The translations under genes and the position numbers were made by a program. A stretch of 64,000 nucleotides of DNA from Powellomyces hirtus. Its lineage: Eukaryota > Chytridiomycota > Chytridiomycetes > Spizellomycetales > Powellomycetaceae. How positions within the stretch are numbered: position 1 is the first letter of the stretch; each line of letters opens with the position of its first letter. The notes beneath the pieces were generated by a model, which worked only from the letters and a program-made list of their open reading frames with translations, had not been told where the DNA came from and searched no databases. Location of the stretch: assembly GCA_025526995.1 (NCBI GenBank), contig JAHLKG010000002.1:496001-560000 (forward strand), in the 5' to 3' direction. This document shows positions 1 through 10,147 of this stretch, in pieces.

Positions 1-196
1 ACAATCCGCTATGGCATATTGTTGAAGTTGAACGTTCGTGTTGCATTCCTCAGCCGCCGTCAGTTTTTCTCCAGCCACAACGGAGCGCGCCATTTTTGCC
101 GATGCAAACTGCGCCACGGGAGCTTACTCAGCTCCATTGACACAGAGCAAACCGAGGCGATTTCAGAAGTTTGGCCCTAACCGTTCCATTTACAAA
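1..196. other. upstream region of ZNHIT2, no gene seen
   Basis: This is the window edge plus the presumed 5' leader and promoter of the ZNHIT2 gene. The ZNHIT2 frame stays open upstream of the chosen ATG at 197, so a longer amino terminus cannot be excluded. No other coding signal, RNA gene or repeat was recognised here. Confidence 0.5.
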
Positions 197-1852
197 ATGT
201 CGAAAGGGGCTGAGATATTGACACGAGCCGGGACTTCGGAGCTGCTGAAGGAAGGAGAGGAGAGAATATGCCGCATGTGCGCAAAACAATCAGCCTGCCG
301 AACCCAAACGATAAAACTTTGTCTCTAACAAGTGGTGAATTCATTTTGCAGTTGTCACAAGCAGTTTGCGTCTTACACTTGCCCTCGGTGCAATTTGCAA
401 TACTGTTCTGTAGCATGTTACAAATCGGAAGTATGGCTCATTGGTGCTGAGGACGTTTATGCATATGGGTCGGCTTTGCTGACACGAAATAATGTTTTCT
501 AGAAACACGCAGCATGCACGGAATCGTTTTACAAAGATAATATTGTCGCTGAGCTAGGCGGCCAAAGAGCATCATCAGGGGAACGTGAGCGCATGCTGAG
601 CATGTTGCGGAAATTCGAGGCGGATAATGATGAGAGTGCTGGAAATGGTAAACGCCCAAATTGCTCTCTTGTCCTCACCCAAATGCATTACTTTTGTTGA
701 CAAAAGGTTTTGACAAAGTTCCTTCGTATTAGATGAGGAAGACGATACCATCCCTGATCTAGCAGAGAGGCTAGAGAACATCGATATGGGTATGTTAGCA
801 ATATGCTGCTCCCGTATGGTGATGGCCTCAGCCCTAACCCGAACGTTGAACTCACTCAGCCGATTCAGAAGCGATTCTATCTATATTGACCCCTGGAGAG
901 CGAGAAGAGTTTGAAGCATCTCTTCGAGAGGGACCTGACGCGATAAGGAGCTACGTGGATATATGGATTCCATGGTGGGCTCAGGACAAATTAGCCCAGC
1001 CGTCTCTTGTCCAACAAATGAGCCCAGCCCCATCAGAAGCTCATCAAGATCATACCTCGCTACCCCTAATTCTGCCGAACGTCAAGAAGCTGGAGAAGGT
1101 TACTGCAAAAAAGCCTGATGACTCCATTGTTTTCAACGTGATTGAGCTCATGTAAGTGACAATGCGAGACAATGTTCGTGATTTTTATCCGTCATCTGAC
1201 CTCGTTCTTCTTGAAGAGGTGCGTACGCTTTCATGTGCCGCTTTTTAAACGGCGACTGGATGGAAGATCCCATCGAATCTGCCAGGGTGATGTGGGACGC
1301 GTCACGAATCCTATCGAGCAATCAGCCTTTCGCTTTCTCGAGTGTCGCGGAGGCCTTGGCGTCCCTGAAGTTTCGAACATTACAAGTAAGAGTTTTGGGG
1401 GGCGTGGATGACATTCAGCCATTGTTCGCTTCTTACGTGCAAAATTGGTTCTGCAGCACGAGACATATGGAGTATTACCGCGAACGACCGCCCTCAATCT
1501 GAAGGATATATCCGATATTCTTTCATCACATCGATACCTCATTGCTGCTCTATCTGACATGAGTCGTGTATTTAGCGCCGCGTACAAAGGCAGTCAGGTC
1601 GATAGTTCAAGCCCACTTATCCCACGACCGATGCGACAAAAAGCATTCGGATCCGAGAAAAAGCTCTATTTCTATGTATGCCTATTCAGTGAGGAACAAG
1701 ACATGCAATCACTTCTACCTGTGTTGAAAGCATCTGTTGACATGGAGCTGAAGCTGGTTGTGCAAGAGATCGATGCGATGGAGAGCGAAAAGAAGGTGGC
1801 GGCGGAGGCGCGGAAGAAAACGCCAAGGGGGGCACTAGTGGAAGAACTCTAG
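197..1852 (+). CDS. ZNHIT2: ZNHIT2-like HIT zinc-finger protein
   Basis: HIT-type zinc-finger protein, about 402 aa after splicing. In animals ZNHIT2 is a co-chaperone linking the R2TP/HSP90 machinery to snRNP (PRPF8) assembly. I read seven exons: 197-276, 352-430, 503-647, 733-789, 869-1151, 1217-1385 and 1457-1852; every junction keeps frame. Joining exons 1 and 2 restores the HIT finger, with CRIC, TCPRC and YCSVACY motifs (C-x2-C pairs), followed by the family-typical stretch CTESFYKD and the acidic segment DEEDDTIPDL. The middle part has LTPGEREEF and a WIPWW motif that resembles the ZNHIT2 core, then a long helical C-terminal domain. It is convergent with MED7, whose stop lies 65 bp downstream. 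Identity is well supported by domain order; the role in snRNP assembly is inferred from the family. Confidence 0.85.
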
Positions 1853-1916
1853 TTGTAGTTGTGTATGTACAGGAGTATACAGCTCGTCTATGTACAGGCG
1901 TATGACACATCACTAG

Positions 1917-3099
1917 CTATATAACCGACTTTGCCTTTTCGGCTAGTCGTCGTTGCAGCTGCTTGTATCGCTCAAGCGAGGACGATACCTGGGTTGCATC
2001 TGAACTGTCGGCCGCATGGTCTGGAGACTTGTCCTAATAGGAAACATGAGCAATTGGATAGGGACGACATATCCATAGGCTACGTACCACTTCCATTTCT
2101 TCGCGACTAACGTCAGGCTCAGAGATAAGTTCGCGTTGAGCCTGTTGCATTTCTTCTCTTGTCTGCGCACAGAATCTGAACTACGCGTCAGCAAGGTCTT
2201 GCCTCCTCTTGGAGTTTATTCTATGTCCTTACTCTTGCAGCCGCTTCGCCATATCCTGCTTCTTCCGAATGTCTTCTTCCATGACCAAGCAAAGCATATC
2301 GCGTGCCTAGAACCGCAGCTGATAAAGAATATGCCAGAGAAGTCGGATGTGAGGTGATCATCCAGCGAACCTGATGTGGTCGGTACTCGTTGATGACATG
2401 GTGGATGTTTTGCAACAGATGCCATATGCGATCCTTCTGCGGCTCAAACTATTTTAGGCCACCTTAGTTAATTCCTAAGACCTGGGCGCGCAACTTAGAG
2501 ACCCTTTCGTGCCCTGTACCTCCTCTGTGCGTGTGCCGAGAATCTCCAGATATTTGTGCAGATCCGCTAGAAGACTTTGGATCAAGTTCTTCAGCACCGG
2601 CTTGTACTCTGGATGAACATTGAATCGCACTTAGATCCACTGTTGAGACCCGGACGTCCGGAACGTCAAAGAGAACTGACCTATCGGACCATCTGGAAAG
2701 AACTGCGGTATTCCCAGTTCTCGTAGCGTCTTAAGTTTACTGTCTGTCTGGCCGAGGTGTAAGTGCACCGTCCTTTGGGCAAACAGTCCCCGCGCGAAAC
2801 ACACTTACAGTGTGGTCAGCACCGAACATCGAGTATGCGCCTTCGATAGGCCGCGGTGGATGCAAGTACTTTGGCGCAGAGCCCGCCGACGCAGATATGC
2901 TTTTGCTGCTGTCCTCTAAGCCTGCCGTAGCGGCCGTCACCGCCTTTGAGAATGCATCCTGTGCCTTGTCCGTTTCCGCGCGATCTCGCTGATATTCAGG
3001 AAACTCGGCGACATTTGCATCCGTGTATAGCGAGAAGTACTTTGGAGGAAGCGGATATGCAGTGGTCACTTCCGTTGCGTGTCCTGGCTCGGTTGCCAT
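1917..3099 (-). CDS. MED7: Mediator complex subunit 7
   Basis: Subunit 7 of the Mediator middle module, which bridges transcription factors and RNA polymerase II in the nucleus. Seven exons on the minus strand (3099-2809, 2747-2681, 2629-2520, 2448-2371, 2306-2233, 2157-2088, 2033-1917) give about 268 aa with all phases consistent. Diagnostic stretches are TAYPLPPKYFSLYTDAN near the N-terminus, PPRPIEGAYSMFG, LRELGIPQFFPDG, a VLKNLIQSLLADL helix and HHVINEYRPHQARDML, which together form the Med7 hinge. The C-terminal 60 residues are an acidic helix not needed for the call. The start is the first Met before the conserved Pro-rich block; the frame is open further upstream, but that part lacks family similarity. 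It is divergent from the membrane-protein gene at 3747. Confidence 0.9.
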
Positions 3100-3746
3100 T
3101 TCTTTCCACCATTGATCTCCTCTCAGAGGATTGTGGGAAACCCCACACAGGTCGACTTCCAGCTGCACGTCACGTGGAAACGCGCAGTGAAACCGCTTAC
3201 TCATCGAGATGCCGTCGACTTCCCGACGTTGCTGGCGAATGGAAAGGTTGAGAACAGCAGGATGATTATTCAAGACCAACAACTGAAACAGATACTACAG
3301 AATCAAGTTGAGGGAAACACTCGCTGGATATCTGAGGTTGCGAGTCGCAAACTATTTCGTGACTTCCAGGATGGTGTGAGCGCCGACTACCTGGTGGTTC
3401 TTACGAATGATGTCAAGGAATGTCACTGCGTAGAGTGTGTGCACTACAAAGTCTCAAATACAAAGTGCCTATGGCATCCCAAAGCGCATGATGTTGGTTT
3501 ATGACTCAGTGGAGTAAAACTCAAATCAAAGTTCCAAGTTGAACCCAACGAAAGTTGGCCCGGCTGGTATGGGAGCCACGCTCCTAAATCAGATCGCGAC
3601 AATGAGAAAAGCACGCTTTAAGAGTGCGCTTGCGCTAGAATATCGGCTTGCAGCTTGCATTCTTTCCACGCATTGCTTGCCCTGACCATTGCGCTGTTGC
3701 CATTTTGTATGAAGCAGTTTCAATCGCTTTGGGCTGATTAGCAAAA
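3100..3746. other. intergenic region between MED7 and the LtrA-like gene
   Basis: About 650 bp between two divergent start codons, so it should hold both promoters. Short ORFs on either strand do not show codon patterns or motifs that I recognise. No repeat or RNA gene was seen. Confidence 0.5.
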
Positions 3747-5629
3747 ATGGTAGGTGGATTCGGGGTGTTTTGGGCAAACAGAGAACCTCATAGCTAACTC
3801 CTAAAACTCTTCAGGTCATCTCCAAAGCCAATGATTTCGTTGGTGGAGGCAGTCAGGGGCCGATGGTACAAGTGCACAGAACCGCGGAGCTCACACAGGA
3901 CGAAACTCGTCAACTGGCTTCGAATGATGAAGATCGCACGTCTTACCCGGAGGGAGCTCGATTCCACTATCAAAATATGTCCAGCGCCGAAGTGCCTACT
4001 ACAGGCTTCAGATCTTCGACCATCAAGGCATTTCTCCGCTTCCCTGCTGGCCGAAAATCGCTGATCTCGCGCCCAGGAGTGAATATACTCACTCCTTTAT
4101 GGCGGGTTGTCGACCCTCATGCCAATCCCACCACAGCCACTATCCCACCAAATACAGCTCTGTTCACCGATGCGATCTACGCGCTTTGTCTCTATCGCAC
4201 TCTTCTGGTCCTGACCGCCGCCGGCCTGAATCGAACCGGGATCTTACGTTTCCTTCTCGTTTTTATTCCCTTTCATTCCACCTACGTGCAACTGATACTG
4301 GATCACGACCGCCATTTCGCAAAGCACGACACCTTTCATCTCGTATATACGGGAGCCCGAATTGGAACGCTTTTCAGCGTTGGGTTCACTGTACCGATGG
4401 TCTTCAACACAGTCGACAGTACATGGATGGCATTCGCTGCACTGATGCTCATAGCGCGAGGTGCGCATGCCTTTATACAAATATGCGTGGGCTCATGGGA
4501 GCAAACCGCTGCAGAAAGGGCGTGGTGGCTGATCAGCTTCCGAGCTGCAGCGGCCATAGCTCCCTGCATTCTCTGGGGCGCTAGCATGGGACTAGGGAAT
4601 GAAAACTTGCACACCAGAGATATAATGTGGATCGCGGCTGTTGCAGTAGACCAAGCTTGCCTCCTGGCAATCGGCCTTGCAGAAGCAGCGATGGAAAGAA
4701 AATGCCCTGACTCTCGCCGGCCGCGGGCAGGAAACGGGATCGCTTCCGAGCGATGCACACACAATAAGCGCATCGGCAGGCTCACTTCCTTCATACTCGC
4801 TTCGGGTATGATAGGACTGTTTGAGCAGCGGTATTTCGTTGCAAACCCAGACAGTGTGATTGCAATCCCCCTTTACCCACGCTCTCTTCTCTGTGCTGTG
4901 GTTGGGTTGATGATCATTTACGCTCTTGAGCGCATCTACTGGTCCATCAACCCGTATCTGACCTCCCACGCCGTTCTACCCAACCGTATTGCCACCTCCA
5001 CTTCGCTGCCTACCGACAACCTCACCCATCCCATTCCAGGAAGCCCGATTCTCATTTTCTTGCGAACGTACCTGCATCTGCCGCTTTATGGCTTCATCTT
5101 GCTCGCCTGGCACGGACTGCAGGGGTCGTTGCAAATAATGTATGCCTCCTTCCGAGAGCAACCATTCTACGACTACTCGCCGCCTCCAAATCCTCCGTTT
5201 GTCTCTGCTGCAAATGTGGCACAGAACGTGAGTCCCATCGCGAAGCTTTACGTGACTTCGTACAATGCAGATATGCCATATGCGACGTCATTGTTCACGA
5301 ACAACCCTGTGACAGGCGGATCTTCTGCTTTGAGCGATTCGCACACATGGACCCTGCACCAGTTGTTCAGCATTAGCACAGGTCTCCTATTGCTGGTTAT
5401 GGCTCTGATGGCAGGCTTGCTGGCCGGCGGAGAACGGCCCAATCGAACGCGATCGCTAACGGGCTTTCTCGTCAGGCTTCTGATTGCAGTTGGAGCGAGC
5501 ATACCAGCTCTGGTGACCGCATCCGCACAAGTGACGCTTTTCGCACTGGCTATACTACTAGTCATCACCGCCCTGATAGCAGACTCTTTTACTCCGCCTG
5601 CAGGACAAGGACAATGTACAAATGAATAG
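3747..5629 (+). CDS. multi-pass membrane protein, possibly LtrA-like
   Basis: Integral membrane protein of about 605 aa. The long frame has no suitable Met at its 5' end. An ATG at 3747-3749 is followed directly by a GT donor, and a 65-nt intron (3750-3814) joins it in frame to 3815, so the first exon appears to end with the start codon itself. I count roughly ten hydrophobic segments. The pattern of an N-terminal LFTDAIYALCLY segment, then IPFHSTYVQL, HDTFHLVYTGAR, a MAFAALMLIARGAHAF helix and later ASERCTHNKRIGRLT followed by a long hydrophobic stretch recalls fungal LtrA (low temperature requirement A) proteins, whose function is not settled. The similarity is by eye and weak. A Pro-rich loop with FYDYSPPPNPPF sits before the last transmembrane group. 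Confidence 0.6.
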
Positions 5630-5743
5630 AAAATCAAATGCCATTTTTGTACCATAGAAGAAGCTCAAGAGATAATAAAACACAGCTAAGCTATCACTAC
5701 GGTGGCAGACATCGTATAATAGGTCTCACGTGCCCGGCGCACC

Positions 5744-6773
5744 CTATATTACAGTCTCCTCTTCGAAAAATGCGCGAACCGCCATGGCCGTGGATTTATC
5801 CAAGGAGAAGTCTCGAAGTTCAGCTACACTTGCAGAGGCGATCCGAGCCAAGCTTTGAGCTCCTTCCTGAATGACGAAGCAGTCTATAGCGAAAAGACAA
5901 TGTGGTCGTCATATCAAGCACGCCCCGGGTTAACAGTGATTGATTGGTGAAGAACCATACCATGATGACTCAAGTTATTTGCAGTTCCAGACATTCCAGC
6001 AATGAGAGGAAGCCAGATGTCCTGGGAAGCCATGTCCATCTCTGGCAGTTCTTCCATCGCCTGATCGCAAACGGCATGTTCCATGAAATCCCAAATTCCA
6101 GAAACAGAGATCCTGAGGGCCTTACCTGAGCAATCTTCCCTTGTACAATATCCTCGTGTTCTGTGTCCAAGAAAAGACTAAGGCGAGTAACCGTGTGTAT
6201 GACTTCGTCACAGCTGTGCACAGGGTGGATCTGAATTCCGCAGTCCGCTGGAAACGCAGCAAGTGCGGACTGTAACTGGTAAAACCGCGAGGCATCGTTG
6301 TTTGCAACCCAGACCAGTGCGTGGACGCTCGTATGGTTGACTTTACAAGCCAGGATTCTAGACAGTCTTGATGGAAAACGGCGCTGCAAAATGTGGAGGG
6401 TGCATCGTGCCATACCTGTGTCTGAGCGGCTCGAGGAACTCGGGAGAGCAGACGCCTTGTAAAGGGTCGGCGCATAGAAACGTCAAGTTCGAGCACGGGA
6501 AGGTAATGTCCTAGCAAACCATGACTAAGGAGTCTGCGTCGACAGAAGGTTCTTGCATTCCATCTCATACCCCTGGCGTCCTGGCGTTCTCTTCGACGAC
6601 TAATGCAGAACATGAACTACCGACCCTGCCATTCATGAATCGCGACCCCGGTGGACGTTACCCTGCAGAATATAGCTGTTCTTGACGCTGGCAGAGAGCG
6701 TAAAATCCCACTTTGATCCAACGATGCGTTTATTGAGGAGAACTGGCCGCAGAGAAAACTCTCCAGTGTTCAT
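5744..6773 (-). CDS. FAAP24: FAAP24-like Fanconi anaemia core-complex protein
   Basis: Homologue of FAAP24, the FANCM partner that binds branched DNA and targets FANCM to stalled forks. Six exons (6773-6662, 6599-6571, 6510-6454, 6383-6126, 6060-5961, 5883-5744) join in frame to about 231 aa, close to the 215 aa of the human protein. The first part (RIVGSKWDFTLS, then VVEENARTPG) matches the start of the inactive XPF-type nuclease domain. The middle (VHALVWVANNDASRFYQLQ, then HPVHSCDEVIHTV) matches its core. The end (GAQSLARIASASVAEL, then AMAVRAFFEEE) is a helix-hairpin-helix pair. The donor of intron 3 (gtctgc at 6453) is weak but is the only choice that keeps both flanks in family frame. 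It is divergent from the next gene with only 109 bp between start codons. Confidence 0.75.
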
Positions 6774-6882
6774 GATGCAGTTGGAAATGCGCTTCAAACG
6801 ATTTGTCGGAGGGGCTCCGAAAGCGCGTCGGACCAAAAAGGATTTACAGCTCGGGTACCTACCTTACAATTGTATAGCAGAC

Positions 6883-7444
6883 ATGGAGGAAGATCTAGAA
6901 ACAATACAAGGCAAAGCAGAGGTTTCAGTAGGGCTTGTGCGCAAGCTGGTGTCAAGCTGGCTACCCAAGGAACCATCCATCAAAACACAACCAATAATAA
7001 CATCACAGTACTATGGCGTTTGGCAGTCCCTTTCCTGGCCTGTGAATTGACAGTTGTTTTCGAATTCCAGCACACCGCAACTATATGGGACTAACGTCGC
7101 CCAGGCCCAACGCAATGCGCAACTGAAGAAACGTCTCGTTGGGCATGGTGCCCTTCCGAGTTCTACAAATACAGCGTCATCGGACGACGCACAAAAACTG
7201 AAGCTGCAGAGGCGGAAAGGTGTGAACAGTGCACCAGTTACAATGACTGCGGACCCTTGCTGAATAGTCATTGATAGATCTGCAAGACGAGGAAGATGAC
7301 GACGAAGAGCGGGTGCTGCATAAAATCTCTTCGGCTTCCAAAACGATAAAGAAGCCTACCAGCACCCTTTCATCATATCTTGACAAAACAGATTCAAAGA
7401 AGAAGAAGAAGAAAAAGAAGAAAGCCGCGGCCCTTCACTCGTGA
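6883..7444 (+). CDS. DUF3245-like protein with lysine-rich tail
   Basis: Small protein of about 146 aa in three exons (6883-7007, 7071-7219, 7278-7444), all phases consistent. It begins with an acidic stretch, then a helix with KAEVSVGLVRKLVSSWLP, a central GTNVAQAQRNAQLKKRLVG helix, an acidic DLQDEEDDDEER patch and a C-terminal run of nine lysines. This layout resembles the fungal DUF3245 family, for which I know no function; the lysine tail suggests nuclear or nucleolar location. The frame is open upstream of the ATG at 6883, but this would run into the divergent FAAP24 gene, so the ATG next to the acidic start was chosen. What else it could be: any small basic nucleolar protein. Confidence 0.6.
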
Positions 7445-7709
7445 CATCTACTCCGTCAGTTTCCCGCCCTTGAACGAGATGCGCCCAGCGCGGTGCCAAA
7501 TTTGCTGTACCGTAAAATAGTCAAAATCAGAACTATTTGTCATTTATGCTGGTCTTGGTAAATCAAACTACACGATATCCGAATCAGACTATCTTTTTGG
7601 ACATGTCCGCAATATGCGTCACTTTTCCTTTTACGTGTTACAGAGAGCCGCAAGGCCGTTGGGGAAAGGAACAATATAAGACTTTCCAAGGTCGTTTGCG
7701 GAGAGACTT

Positions 7710-9970
7710 CTACTGCTTCGCAATGCGCTCCAATTCGAATGTCTTTTCATACACAGGTGTGTCTAAAGGAACCGATATAATGAGTCAAGCGATTGAGAAT
7801 ACAACCATTTTGCCTAGAATTTGCTCAAACCTTGGTAATCGTTGACAAAGAGTGCGTACGTTGCTGTCGGTATCTTCCGCTTCGTGTCAATTGTAAACAT
7901 TCCCCACTTAATGTTCCCGGGTCGCCAAGAGAAGATCTTCTGATCTTCAGCAGTTTCCATGTACGTTTCTATCGGGCTGTAAAACGCCTGCAAAGGACTG
8001 TTCACCAAATCAGTAGAGAAACGCAGAACAGAATATTGCACACCCTTGCCCACCTTGTGCTGAATTCGATAACATTTCCAGGTAGTCTGGTTATTGCAAC
8101 TTCATGGCGATCACCACTAATGGCGAGGACGTTCCGAATGTCATTTGTGGTTATGAAGTCCAGAATCTCTTGTCGTTCCTTGAGATAGCCAGCCCACGTG
8201 TCTCGCCGCTCCCATTGCCAATTCTGAGTGAACGGAACTGAGGTGACGAGGAATTTCACGGTTGCTGTATGTTTGACTTCCAGCAACCATTGCTTCAACC
8301 GTGCCTTTTGTGGGGCCCCAAGCATTGTTCCTTCCTGGAAATTTCTATAGCCACGCGTGTCCATCACAAAGAAGGCGGTATCTCCGTAGGCATACTCGAA
8401 TATGGCACTTTGGTTAGCGTCCTTGTGAGGGTTTGTCAGTCCTGCATACTCATTGAACGCCTTGAATGCAGCAGGATAGGGGGCCTGGTGATCGGATTCC
8501 CAATCGTTCAAGATTTCATGGTCATCGTATATTGTTAGAAATGGCAGACTGTAATGACAAAAGAGATAAGATATGGATGGGATCCTGGTGTACAAATTCC
8601 GCTGACAGATATTTTTACCTGCGGAACGTATCTTTAAAGTCCGCATGAGAGTACAAGTAGCGATAGTGCCATCGGTAGGTATCGACATCGGTACCATACA
8701 AATGAGGCGCATCTGCGGTACTAGTCCGTTAACCTCGGCGCAACGGGGATTCCATACGCACTCCTTTATACAGACCTGCGTAGATCAAGTCGCCGAGGAA
8801 CATCACAAAGGAAAGATCTTGTTTTCCCATCTCGCGGAACCCTCTAATGCCCTTTTCAATGCGCTTTCAGGATGCAAAATTCAGTGTCTTCACTCTATTG
8901 AAGGTACAACCAACCTTGGTGCCATAAGGAAATCCTGGTTTCACGCCTGCGTAGCATCAATTGTCAGCAGCTGCTACAGAATTATTATACGAGAAGCTAC
9001 ACTCACAAGACGTGAAGGCGAACGAGTATCTCGTAGGCTCGAGAGTCGCAGGAGCTGTAGTAAAGTGCATGTTTTCCCAGTCCCGATCTCCAAGTAAGGA
9101 ACTGCCTTCTGAATCCTTCCATCGGTATTGATACAGAGTATTGGGTGACAGATTTGTACATGTTCCAACCGCAGTATAGTCGTTTGAAGGAACAACTTCC
9201 AAACCAGTTTCACAAGTTGCCCACTTGTCGCTGGTTCCTGAACGTTTGTAATCCAACGACACCATGGCGCTTCGCCTTGATCGTAAAAAGATTTTCGCAA
9301 AAGATGGTCCAACTCCGCCCACTCTTGTCATTTCCAGGTCGTGGTGCTTCGCAAACAGGAATGGTCGAAATACAAAATCCATACACAGTCCAAATAGGAC
9401 TGTATTTGCCAGCAGAGCTAGGACCATAATCCCAGTTCGCAGCTTCCTTTTGAGCAAAAACTCTCCAAGGGCTTGGAGGTTTGAAACGGTTTGTATCCAT
9501 CCAATGTAGGGACAAAGTCGCGAAGCGCAAACTCACTTTTGCGCTCAGGCATAAGAACTGAACCACCAGGGGAGGAAACCGTCGGTGATGTTCGATGGTC
9601 AGAACTTCTCCGATTGCGAAGAGTACCTGTTTCCCTCGGCGAGGAGCCTTCCGCCAACAAGGCTCGGGTTTCTTCTTGGGTGTGGGCTACCGAATCCCTC
9701 CGCTTTTGAGTTCGGGCCACATCATTGCTGTACCAGACGTAAATGACGGCTGGTAGCAAGACGACTTGAAAGAGATATGTCAAGAAAATCAGCCGAAGGA
9801 TTTGTCGAGAGGGGATGCTGTGACAAGGCAAGCAATGAGCTGTTTCGTCCGGAGAGATTCGATTGAGAAGCCGCAACCTACACTTTCAGTAGGATAGGTG
9901 CTAAGAAGGCATGTATTCCCGCTGCAAAGGAATAAATCCAAGCTAGGGTTGTCAACAGGACCACAGCCAT
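7710..9970 (-). CDS. membrane-anchored PhoD-type metallophosphatase
   Basis: Alkaline phosphatase D-like metallophosphoesterase with an N-terminal membrane region. About nine exons read in frame from 9970 down to 7710. The N-terminal part carries three hydrophobic helices (around AVVLLTTLAWIYSFAAG, RQILRLIFLTYLFQVVLL and IMVLALLANTVLFGLCM) separated by a Ser/Arg-rich loop. Then follow a PhoD N-domain-like fold (SLDYKRSGTSDKW, PNTLYQYRW) and metal-binding motifs FLGDLIYAD, IYDDHEILND, MDTRGYRNFQ and SGDRHEVAIT. Known relatives hydrolyse phosphodiesters or phosphomonoesters. A splice joins RK to TLGEFLLKRK across 72 nt, and another removes an in-frame stop near 8870. An ATG at 9970 has a good context. 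An upstream exon ending at 10039 and starting at 10149 could add another helix, but would overlap the DNAAF4 start. Confidence 0.8.
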
Positions 9971-10147
9971 CTTGAGGTTTACTGATGTAACAGGACGGGA
10001 TTTGGACAAACGTCACTTTGTTCTGCCAATTTCCGAACCTGCGCCTCTCGCGCGTCACGCGTCTCTCGCGTCAAAGTTCTGACAGATTCCAAAATCGTCC
10101 TGACAAATATAACTACGTAGGAGGCTAGCACCGTCAACGTTAGAGCC

